Below the pieces are notes generated by a model, which was given only the letters and a program-made list of their open reading frames with translations, made no database searches and had not been told where the DNA came from. From positions 1 to 5,179 of the forward strand of contig CAMLDJ010000372.1 in assembly GCA_946478755.1 (NCBI GenBank): a stretch of DNA of 5,179 nt, given 5' to 3'. The position numbers and the translations under genes were made by a program. This document shows positions 1-5,179 of this stretch, piece by piece (the first letter of the stretch is position 1; each line of letters begins with the position of its first letter). The stretch is from an uncultured Pedobacter sp. (GTDB lineage Bacteria; Bacteroidota; Bacteroidia; Sphingobacteriales; Sphingobacteriaceae).

Positions 1-46
1 TCATCCCGACTGTTCCTGTTGTTGTTTTTTATCATGATACGCTTTT

Positions 47-67
47 ATCCGCATATTTTATGCGGAT
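47..67. repeat. Perfect 8-bp hairpin
   Basis: ATCCGCAT (47-54) and ATGCGGAT (60-67) are exact reverse complements around a 5-base ATTTT loop. No clean T-run follows on either strand (GCAAATTT on plus, AAAAGCG on minus), so it is not a convincing intrinsic terminator, although it could close a transcript entering from the left. It could also be a protein-binding dyad. Confidence 0.5.
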
Positions 68-164
68 GCAAATTTAGGTAAAAAATTGGGGAAACTAACT
101 ATTACGCTGATAAACTGTTCATTGAGCTTGCCGCAGATGACAGCGAAAAAGGGAACACCCGACG

Positions 165-188
165 CTGTCCATTCCTGAATTGACTTGA
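165..188 (+). repeat. 24-bp direct repeat, copy 1
   Basis: This copy matches 309-332 at 21 of 24 positions (shared core CTGTCC.TTCCTGAA, then GACTTGA), in the same orientation and offset by 144 bp. It lies just upstream of the micro-ORF at 224-307. It overlaps the right arm of the dyad at 139-169. It may be the outer end of a small insertion element, but no inverted copy was found in the window. Confidence 0.6.
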
Positions 189-223
189 CCAATTTTAGAG
201 AAACTCTTAAAGTTAGTTAAGTT

Positions 224-307
224 ATGGAAAAGCCAATTAAAGGATCGAAAGGTGGTCGGTTAACCATCTACGAAAACAGTTTTAAAATTCCTGTAGCCCG
301 TGATTAA
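224..307 (+). pseudogene. 27-codon micro-ORF, possible truncated transposase N-terminus
   Basis: ATG at 224 to TAA at 305-307 encodes a basic 27-residue peptide beginning MEKPIKGSKGGRLTIYENSF and ending KIPVARD. The style (short basic lead, then YE.SFK..VAR) resembles the opening of small helix-turn-helix OrfA proteins of IS3-like transposases in Bacteroidota. There the text would continue into the helix-turn-helix, but here a TAA comes at once. The similarity is from memory of the family pattern, not a search. The frame is flanked by the 24-bp direct repeats, which suits an eroded insertion element. No Shine-Dalgarno is visible. It could equally be a chance frame. Confidence 0.35.
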
Positions 308-308
308 T

Positions 309-332
309 CTGTCCGTTCCTGAAAGGACTTGA
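309..332 (+). repeat. 24-bp direct repeat, copy 2
   Basis: Second copy of the 165-188 sequence, with three substitutions. The substitutions create an internal dyad, GTCC (311-314) with GGAC (325-328). It begins one base after the stop codon of the micro-ORF and runs directly into the first unit of the 11-bp array, so it marks the boundary between the possible insertion remnant and the array. Confidence 0.6.
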
Positions 333-524
333 TAAGTTAAGGGTAAGTTAAGGATAACTAAGGGATGAGTTGCGGATTGCTTTACCCTTGGGTTAGGGTT
401 GCGCTAGGGTTGCTTTACCCTAGTGGTAAACCAAGGGTAAAGCAAAGGTAGCGTAAGGGTAAAGAAAGGCTAAGGCAACCCTTTACTTACCCGCTACTTA
501 TTCGCTACTTATCCCTTAGTTATT
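332..524. repeat. Degenerate 11-bp periodic array with inverted halves
   Basis: Four units fall in one phase: ATAAGTTAAGG (332), GTAAGTTAAGG (343), ATAACTAAGGG (354) and ATGAGTTGCGG (365). After a 17-bp break, twelve units keep a second unbroken 11-bp phase from 393 to 524. These include TTAGGGTTGCG (393), CTAGGGTTGCT (404), GTAAAGCAAAG (437), GTAGCGTAAGG (448), GTAAAGAAAGG (459), CTTTACTTACC (481), CGCTACTTATT (492) and CGCTACTTATC (503). The right-hand units are reverse complements of the left-hand type, giving the block overall dyad symmetry. Most units carry TAA or TAG, and an 11-bp step shifts the frame each time, so the array is unlikely to code. Its function is unknown. Confidence 0.75.
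354..523. repeat. Long imperfect inverted repeat (24-bp arms) with nested hairpins
   Basis: Arm 354-377 pairs with 500-523 through 21 Watson-Crick pairs, two G-T pairs and one mismatch. The outer 13 bp (ATAACTAAGGG + AT) are perfect. Nested inside, GCTTTACCCTTGG (379-391) is the exact reverse complement of 431-443. Inside that, CTAGGGT (404-410) pairs with ACCCTAG (417-423) around a 6-base loop. A transcript or extruded single strand could fold into a long structured stem. No T-run follows the outer arm, so a simple terminator role is unlikely. Confidence 0.7.
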
Positions 525-725
525 GCCTTGCCTCCTCAACCGGAATACGCAAACATTCGGTCTGATTCAGGTTTCGTTTTACCTTTTTTTGGCATTTTTA
601 TAATCTTGCTTTAAAGCTATTTAAACGTCGTTTTTCGCAGGTTTATTTGTAAATAGTTGATAATTAGATGGATATGTTGTATGTTTGCAGGCGTTTTAAA
701 ATTGTTAACCAAAAAAAGGAGGAAA
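525..725 (+). promoter_or_regulatory. AT-rich leader and presumed promoter region of the transglycosylase gene
   Basis: This noncoding stretch lies between the array and the start at 726. It holds T-rich runs (577-599) and a TATAAT at 599-604 that overlaps TAATCTTG (601-608), a 7-of-8 match to the Bacteroidota -7 element TAnnTTTG. No well-spaced TTTG -33 element accompanies it, since the TTTG at 588-591 is too close. The promoter is therefore only a candidate. It would give a leader of about 110 bases. The strongest element is the Shine-Dalgarno at its downstream end. Confidence 0.3.
716..722 (+). promoter_or_regulatory. Strong Shine-Dalgarno that sets the transglycosylase start
   Basis: AAGGAGG at 716-722 lies 3 bases before the ATG at 726. 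It decides between this start and the in-frame upstream TTG (657) and ATG (681). Such a strong site is unusual in Bacteroidota, where most genes lack one. The other two genes in this window show none. Confidence 0.7.
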
Positions 726-1517
726 ATGATAAAGAAACACATAATAACATGTACGGTAATAATAGCATTACTGGTTATGGCAAAAGTGTTTGCTTACAAC
801 ATGCCCCAAGCAGCGAAAAGTATTTCAAAAGAAGAAGAATTAACGAGTACAAATACACTCACAAAAAACATCACTAAGCCATTGTCTCTTATGGCTCAGT
901 TGAATTTTGCAGAAGAGGCCTTACCCATTGGTGACGTAAAGGTGGAGCGGAAAATGAAAAAGACACTTGCTGCACATTACTTCAGTAATTTACACACCAA
1001 TAAGCTGCATAAAAAAGCAGCAGAATGGTTCCCGGTGATCGAACCGATCCTTGCCGCATACGGTATTCCTGAAGATTTTAAATATGTTCCCCTGGTAGAA
1101 TCAGGCTTAAATAGTGGCGTGTCTGCTAAAGGTGCCGCCGGTTTCTGGCAATTTATGCCTGGAACTGCACGTATGTATGGTCTGAAGGTCAACGCCAAGG
1201 TGGATGAGCGTAAAAACTTACGTAAATCTACCATTGCAGCAGCCCGGTATATCAAAGAGCTCTACGGTATTTTCGACAGCTGGACTCTGGTCGCAGCCGC
1301 CTATAACGTTGGAGACAATCATATGAAACGGCAGATTAACAGACAAAATCAGGATAATTATTTCAAAATGAAGCTAAACCGGGAAACAGCTGGTTATGTT
1401 TACAAATTGATCTCTATGAAGCAGATTGTCGAAGATCCTGTACGTTATGGTTACAGAGCGCCAAGGGAACTGCTTGCATACAATGCTGAAAAGGCTGAGG
1501 AAAAAGCCTCAGAATAA
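726..1517 (+). CDS. Exported lytic transglycosylase (GH23 SLT domain, MltD-like, no LysM)
   Basis: This 263-residue protein probably cleaves peptidoglycan glycan strands between MurNAc and GlcNAc, forming 1,6-anhydro-MurNAc ends in the periplasm. Residues 1-23 form a signal peptide: a KK pair, hydrophobic core IITCTVIIALLVMAK, and probable cleavage after VFA. No lipobox is present, so it is not a typical lipoprotein. The SLT lysozyme-like domain spans about 100-240. It has catalytic Glu125 in VPLVESGLNS, the GAAGFWQFMPGTA block (136-148), DER (160-162) and AAYNVG (191-196). These are the standard family 1 motifs of MltD/Slt-type enzymes. Unlike classic MltD there is no LysM tail; the protein ends in a short charged segment (KAEEKASE). 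The ATG at 726 is chosen for the Shine-Dalgarno and signal peptide. The gene is transcribed alone and ends at the terminator at 1546-1582. The family is secure; the precise physiological role is not. Confidence 0.9.
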   Translation: MIKKHIITCTVIIALLVMAKVFAYNMPQAAKSISKEEELTSTNTLTKNITKPLSLMAQLNFAEEALPIGDVKVERKMKKTLAAHYFSNLHTNKLHKKAAEWFPVIEPILAAYGIPEDFKYVPLVESGLNSGVSAKGAAGFWQFMPGTARMYGLKVNAKVDERKNLRKSTIAAARYIKELYGIFDSWTLVAAAYNVGDNHMKRQINRQNQDNYFKMKLNRETAGYVYKLISMKQIVEDPVRYGYRAPRELLAYNAEKAEEKASE

Positions 1518-1545
1518 AAATAAGATAAATACTCGCAAAATTGGG

Positions 1546-1582
1546 AAAGCCGTTCAGTTTATATTGGACGGCTTTTTGTTTT
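1546..1582 (+). terminator. Intrinsic terminator of the transglycosylase gene
   Basis: The stem AAAGCCGTTCA (1546-1556) pairs with TGGACGGCTTT (1565-1575) over 11 bp with one G-T pair. The loop is 8 bases and the stem is followed by a T-rich tail (TTTTTGTTTT). It starts 28 bases after the stop at 1517. It separates the transglycosylase transcript from the oxidoreductase gene and argues that the latter has its own promoter. Confidence 0.9.
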
Positions 1583-1609
1583 GTAAGAAAATTATTATTT
1601 TACCCGCTT

Positions 1610-2662
1610 ATGGTATTGTTGAAACTGCGTATAATTGAAATGACCTTTTGCCCGGGAGAAACGCTGACGATCAGCTTTGAGCCCTTAGATGGAAAAAAAC
1701 TCCAATACCTTGCCGGTCAGTTCCTGACCCTGGTGTTTAATGTGTCCGGAAAAGAAAGGAGGAGATCTTATTCCCTTTGCAGTTCGCCTGATGTGGATGA
1801 ACCCGTCTCCATTGCCATAAAACGGGTTGATAATGGGGAAATATCCCGGTTGCTGCATCATAAAACCGCTGTCGGAGATATACTGACCGCAGTTGAGCCC
1901 AATGGGAGGTTCAGTTATGAGCCGGTTACGGAACTTAAAAGAACCGTATTCTTGTTTGCTGCAGGCGTAGGCATAACACCATTGTTCTCTATCCTCAAGA
2001 CAGCGCTGGTCCGCGAACGGCATACCCGCATCATTTTGGTCTACAGCAACCGTTCAGCTGCCCAGACTCTCTTTTATGAAGAGTTGAATAAATGGCAGCA
2101 GCAATATCCAGACAGGTTTAAGATCGTTTATGTATTTAGCCAGTCACAAAACCTGTTAATGGCCCGCTTAAATGGCCCCTTGATCGAAAAATTGGTCAGC
2201 GAAAACCTGGAGTTCGATAAGAAGGATACCCTGCTGTATACCTGCGGACCTTTCGATTATATGGACGTATGCCGCATCACCCTGCTCAACCTGGGTTTTG
2301 ATCAGGATCAGATTAAACGTGAAACTTTTGTCTTGCCCGAAGATGAGGTAGATGAGGATGACGCAACAGAAAAGCGGGTAAAACATACCAATACTTATAC
2401 CGTGGTCTTAAATTTTAAGAACAATGTTTACCATCTGGCTGTTCCGTATAACAAAACCATACTTGACGCGGCTTTGGATAACAACATCAACCTGCCTTAT
2501 AGCTGTCGCGCCGGAATATGCAGTACCTGTACAGCCAGCTGCATTAAAGGTGGCGTTGAAATGGACTATAATCAGGTGCTGATGGACGATGAAATTGCAG
2601 CGGGCAGGGTGTTGGTTTGTACAGGGCACCCTACTGAAGATGGGACTACATTAGTCTGGTAG
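1610..2662 (+). CDS. FAD/NAD(P)H oxidoreductase with C-terminal [2Fe-2S] ferredoxin domain (PaaE-like)
   Basis: This 350-residue cytoplasmic electron-transfer protein probably moves electrons from NAD(P)H through FAD to its own [2Fe-2S] cluster and on to an unidentified oxygenase or other acceptor. Domain order is FAD-binding barrel (about 1-105, RSYS at 52-55), NAD(P)-binding domain (about 110-240, AAGVGITP at 117-124, CGP at 212-214), acidic linker (EDEVDEDD, 244-251), then plant-type ferredoxin (about 262-350). The cluster ligands are Cys299, Cys304, Cys307 and Cys337, spaced C-x4-C-x2-C-x29-C. This layout matches PaaE and related reductases, but no paa genes or oxygenase lie nearby, so the partner is unknown. 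The frame is open back to a TTG at 1541, inside the preceding terminator stem. The ATG at 1610 places the first beta strand (LLKLRIIEMT) as expected; the ATG at 1640 would cut into it. No Shine-Dalgarno is seen. Confidence 0.88.
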   Translation: MVLLKLRIIEMTFCPGETLTISFEPLDGKKLQYLAGQFLTLVFNVSGKERRRSYSLCSSPDVDEPVSIAIKRVDNGEISRLLHHKTAVGDILTAVEPNGRFSYEPVTELKRTVFLFAAGVGITPLFSILKTALVRERHTRIILVYSNRSAAQTLFYEELNKWQQQYPDRFKIVYVFSQSQNLLMARLNGPLIEKLVSENLEFDKKDTLLYTCGPFDYMDVCRITLLNLGFDQDQIKRETFVLPEDEVDEDDATEKRVKHTNTYTVVLNFKNNVYHLAVPYNKTILDAALDNNINLPYSCRAGICSTCTASCIKGGVEMDYNQVLMDDEIAAGRVLVCTGHPTEDGTTLVW

Positions 2663-2703
2663 GCAGTAACAGTACCGATCATGATATTAAAGTAATTTTT
2701 AGT

Positions 2704-2741
2704 TTTGCACCATTGTTTTGATAAAATTTTTAGCAATTTTG
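2704..2741 (+). promoter_or_regulatory. Candidate Bacteroidota-type promoter for uvrA
   Basis: CAATTTTG at 2734-2741 matches the Bacteroidota -7 element TAnnTTTG at 7 of 8 positions. TTTG occurs upstream at 2704-2707 (26-base gap, a little long) and at 2717-2720 (13, too short). The site sits about 57 bases before the uvrA ATG, in a very AT-rich gap with no obvious terminator for the preceding gene, so readthrough is possible. No LexA-like operator was recognised. Confidence 0.25.
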
Positions 2742-2797
2742 TACGGTAGAGAATTGTAATCTTAAACTATTAGATTCAGTATCCTTTTTTTATATAT

Positions 2798-5179
2798 ATG
2801 AGCAAAAATACTGTTGACCTGGGTGAGCAAAAAGAGGTAGAAGTGTACGGTGCCCGGGTGCATAACCTTAAAAATATTGATGTCTCCTTTCCAAGGAATA
2901 AACTCGTCGTCATCACCGGCTTAAGTGGGAGTGGTAAATCTTCTTTAGCTTTTGACACCATTTACGCCGAGGGCCAGCGAAGATATATGGAAACATTCAG
3001 CGCGTATTCACGCCAGTTTATGGGTGGGATGGAAAGACCTGACGTGGATAAAGTATCCGGTTTAAGTCCGGTTATTGCCATAGAGCAAAAGACAACCAGT
3101 AAGAACCCCAGGTCAACTGTAGGGACCATCACCGAGATCTATGATTTTATGCGCCTCTTATATGCGCGTACAGCGGATGCTTTCTCCTATAATACCGGAG
3201 AGAAAATGGAGCGGATGAGCGAAGACCAGATCCTGGAAAACATTTTTAACAAGTTTGGGAACCTGCCTGTAAATATTCTTGCTCCCGTGGTAAAAGGCCG
3301 GAAGGGACATTACAGAGAACTGTTTGAACAGATTCGCAAACAGGGTTACGTAAAGGTGCGTATTGATGGCGATATTCAGGACATTACGCCTAAAATGCAG
3401 GTCGACCGCTACAAGATCCATGATATAGAGATTGTGGTAGACCGTCTCATCATCGACCGCAAAGATGTAAAGCGGTTACAGGACTCCCTGCAAACGGCCA
3501 TGCGTTTAGGCAAAGGGATCATTAAGATCAGCGACAAGGAAAACAATGTTTCTCACTTTAGCCGCTTTCTAATGTGCCCTACGACAGGGATCTCCTATGA
3601 TGAGCCGCAGCCAAATAGTTTCTCTTTCAATTCTCCGTACGGGGCCTGCGAAAATTGTGATGGTCTGGGTTATATTTTTGTGGTTGACAAGGAATCGGTG
3701 ATGCCCAACACCAAGCTGAGCATCATGAACGGCGGCCTTGCTCCGCTTGGAGAATACCGCGACATATGGATGTTCCAGGTGTTGAAGGCACTGGCCAAAA
3801 AGTATAATTTCTCTTTGTCGACCCCGATCGAAAAGCTGGGTGATGACCTCATCAATATCATTTTAAACGGTTCTCATGAGCTGCTTTCGGTAGCAGTAGA
3901 GTACAATAAATGGAACGTGCAAAACTATCAGATCACGTTTGATGGCATTATCAAGCTGCTGGAAGAACAACAGGAGCGTAAGGGTGAGGCTGCGGTCGAT
4001 GACATGGAAGCTTTTCGTAAATTGAGAACCTGTCCGGTTTGTAATGGTGCACGTTTAAAAAAAGAAAGCCTGCATTTTAAAATAGATGGCAGAAATATTT
4101 TTGAACTGGCAGAAATGGACATCAACAGTGTTAAAGGCTGGTATGAAGGACTCGAAAGCAGGCTTAGCGAAAGGCAGAACACCATAGCCAAAGAAATTTT
4201 AAAGGAAATCAGATCGAGACTTGGCTTTCTAAGTGATGTAGGCTTGAACTATTTGTCGCTCGACCGCACTGCACGTACGCTTTCGGGCGGTGAGGCACAG
4301 AGGATCAGGCTGGCTACTCAGATCGGATCACAGCTGATGAACGTGATGTACATTCTGGATGAACCCAGTATAGGGCTTCATCAGCGTGATAACGAGCGTT
4401 TAATAGGTGCATTAAAGAACCTCAGAGACCTCGGGAATACGGTCTTAGTGGTAGAGCACGATAAGGACATGATCCTGGAAGCTGACCATGTGATTGATGT
4501 TGGTCCGGCTGCAGGTGTTCATGGCGGACAGATCGTAGCACAGGGCAGCCCAGAGGAATTCCTGAAATCAGACACACTCACCACTGCCTATTTAAATGGT
4601 AAGAAAGGCATAGAAGTGCCTAAGAAGCGGAGAAAGGGGACAGGACATAAGCTTTCCATCATCAAGGCAAGCGGTCACAATTTAAAAGATGTTTCTGTTG
4701 ATTTTCCGCTGGGTAAATTCATTACCGTAACGGGGGTGTCAGGTAGCGGAAAATCGAGTTTAATTACCGAAACATTGTACCCGATACTCAACCATCACTT
4801 TTTTAGGGCTAAGAAACATCCTTTGCCATATGAGAAGATCAATGGTCTGAAAGAAATAGATAAAGTAATAGAAATTGACCAGGCGCCTATTGGCCGTACG
4901 CCACGTTCAAACCCCTCTACCTACACCGGTGTTTTCTCTGACATCAGGAATTTGTATGTGCAGTTACCGGAGGCCAAGATACGGGGCTATAAGCCAGGCC
5001 GCTTTTCTTTCAATGTAAAGGGAGGCCGTTGTGAAACCTGTCAGGGTGGCGGAATGAAGGTAATTGAAATGAATTTCCTGCCGGATGTTCAGGTGCCTTG
5101 CGAAGAATGTCAGGGAAAGAGATACAACCGGGCCGGATGGGCCAGACGGTCTGCGACGCGGTGGAGGGCGCCGACGACA
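2798..5179 (+). CDS. uvrA: Excinuclease ABC subunit A (UvrA), 3' end missing
   Basis: UvrA is the dimeric ABC-type ATPase that recognises bulky DNA lesions with UvrB and starts nucleotide excision repair. Visible features are Walker A-1 GLSGSGKSS (41-49), a first zinc module with Cys260, Cys284 and Cys287, and CPVC (412-415). Further on are ABC signature LSGGE (495-499), Walker B-1 YILDEPS (518-524), Walker A-2 GVSGSGKSS (646-654) and the second zinc module Cys745, Cys748, Cys768 and Cys771. The ATG at 2798 is fixed by an in-frame TAG at 2771; the leader is AT-rich without a Shine-Dalgarno. UvrA proteins are usually about 940 residues. Here recognisable UvrA ends at residue 778 (KRYNR, base 5131), before the second signature and Walker B. 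The frame stays open to the window end, but residues 779 onward (AGWARRSA...) are not UvrA. Thr263 replaces the second cysteine of the first zinc module. Confidence 0.95.
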   Translation, partial: MSKNTVDLGEQKEVEVYGARVHNLKNIDVSFPRNKLVVITGLSGSGKSSLAFDTIYAEGQRRYMETFSAYSRQFMGGMERPDVDKVSGLSPVIAIEQKTTSKNPRSTVGTITEIYDFMRLLYARTADAFSYNTGEKMERMSEDQILENIFNKFGNLPVNILAPVVKGRKGHYRELFEQIRKQGYVKVRIDGDIQDITPKMQVDRYKIHDIEIVVDRLIIDRKDVKRLQDSLQTAMRLGKGIIKISDKENNVSHFSRFLMCPTTGISYDEPQPNSFSFNSPYGACENCDGLGYIFVVDKESVMPNTKLSIMNGGLAPLGEYRDIWMFQVLKALAKKYNFSLSTPIEKLGDDLINIILNGSHELLSVAVEYNKWNVQNYQITFDGIIKLLEEQQERKGEAAVDDMEAFRKLRTCPVCNGARLKKESLHFKIDGRNIFELAEMDINSVKGWYEGLESRLSERQNTIAKEILKEIRSRLGFLSDVGLNYLSLDRTARTLSGGEAQRIRLATQIGSQLMNVMYILDEPSIGLHQRDNERLIGALKNLRDLGNTVLVVEHDKDMILEADHVIDVGPAAGVHGGQIVAQGSPEEFLKSDTLTTAYLNGKKGIEVPKKRRKGTGHKLSIIKASGHNLKDVSVDFPLGKFITVTGVSGSGKSSLITETLYPILNHHFFRAKKHPLPYEKINGLKEIDKVIEIDQAPIGRTPRSNPSTYTGVFSDIRNLYVQLPEAKIRGYKPGRFSFNVKGGRCETCQGGGMKVIEMNFLPDVQVPCEECQGKRYNRAGWARRSATRWRAPTT
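5132..5179. other. GC-rich non-UvrA tail, probable chimeric junction with a dapB-like fragment
   Basis: After the UvrA codons for KRYNR the sequence abruptly becomes about 75% GC. In UvrA proteins this motif is normally followed by ETLEV or similar, which is absent. In the frame starting at 5131 the bases read GRMGQTVCDAVEGADD, with every codon ending in G or C. GRMG is the end of the nucleotide-binding loop near the N-terminus of 4-hydroxy-tetrahydrodipicolinate reductase (DapB), and this wording fits high-GC actinobacterial DapB. The junction falls within a shared GC-rich run (CCGGGCCGG, 5128-5136). An assembly or library chimera at a contig edge is the likeliest cause; a true rearrangement is possible. 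Confidence 0.6.

Larger units (their letters stand above)
1..331. other. Upstream region without a complete gene
   Basis: No reading frame of gene length is present on either strand. The stretch carries the 47-67 hairpin, a second short dyad (GACAGCG at 139-145 with CGCTGTC at 163-169), both copies of a 24-bp direct repeat, and a 27-codon micro-ORF. A stop-to-stop plus frame at 82-180 has a protein-like segment (YYADKLFIELAADDSEKG). It has no ATG start and runs straight into direct-repeat copy 1, so it could be a decayed gene tail interrupted at the repeat boundary. This is speculative. The region looks like a scar of past insertion or recombination rather than a functional gene. Confidence 0.5.

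Noticed and set aside
1..54. 17-codon minus-strand frame starting within the 47-67 hairpin
   Set aside because: It is too short, has no ribosome site, is glutamine-rich low complexity, and an in-frame stop lies just upstream.
393..414. Telomere-like TTAGGG motifs
   Set aside because: They occur as parts of 11-bp units rather than as 6-bp tandem repeats.
365..451. Short plus-strand frame of 28 codons within the 11-bp array
   Set aside because: Its internal repetition comes from the 33-bp multiple of the DNA repeat; it has no ribosome site or protein-like character.
332..524. CRISPR array
   Set aside because: Units are only 11 bp, degenerate and contiguous, with no unique spacers and no cas genes nearby.
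657..725. In-frame N-terminal extension of the transglycosylase from TTG 657 or ATG 681
   Set aside because: It would put a long basic stretch ahead of the signal peptide and ignore the strong Shine-Dalgarno at 716-722.
668..877. 69-codon plus-strand frame overlapping the transglycosylase start
   Set aside because: It is a basic, low-complexity shadow in another frame of a gene with clear domain motifs.
977..1255. Minus-strand frame opposite the transglycosylase
   Set aside because: It is antisense to conserved SLT motifs and has no recognisable domain.
1685..2629. Several minus-strand frames opposite the oxidoreductase
   Set aside because: They are antisense shadows of a gene with intact FAD, NAD and ferredoxin motifs.
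2663..2797. Terminator after the oxidoreductase gene
   Set aside because: Only a weak GGTA/TACC pairing and an ATCATGAT palindrome are present; no GC stem followed by a T-run.
2776..4191. Minus-strand frames opposite uvrA
   Set aside because: They are antisense shadows of a highly conserved gene.

Overview
The window looks like a chromosomal segment of a Bacteroidota bacterium, most likely a Sphingobacteriaceae member (Pedobacter/Mucilaginibacter-like). The evidence is moderate GC, an AT-rich uvrA leader without a Shine-Dalgarno, and UvrA and reductase sequences of the Bacteroidota type. The family-level assignment is inference from memory of protein style, not from a search.

Positions 1-725 hold no full-length gene. 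They contain a small perfect hairpin (47-67), a 24-bp imperfect direct repeat (165-188 and 309-332) flanking a 27-codon micro-ORF that may be a transposase remnant, and a striking array of degenerate 11-bp units (332-524). The array's outer halves face each other and can pair as a long hairpin. An AT-rich leader then runs to the first gene.

Three plus-strand genes follow. The first (726-1517) is an exported GH23-type lytic transglycosylase with an unusually strong Shine-Dalgarno, closed by a textbook intrinsic terminator (1546-1582). The second (1610-2662) is a three-domain FAD/NAD(P)H/[2Fe-2S] oxidoreductase of the PaaE type. Its longest open frame starts inside the terminator stem, so the start is moved downstream. 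The third (2798 to the window end) is uvrA, the nucleotide-excision-repair ATPase, cut off before its second ABC signature.

The genes appear to be separate units: a terminator separates the first two, and a 135-bp AT-rich gap separates the second from uvrA. No common pathway is evident.

The last 48 bases are not UvrA. UvrA homology stops after the conserved KRYNR motif, and the sequence becomes GC-rich. In another frame it reads like the start of a high-GC DapB (GRMGQTV...). This most likely marks a chimeric contig end. The best candidate for an undescribed element is the 11-bp array; the remaining content is ordinary housekeeping or envelope biology.
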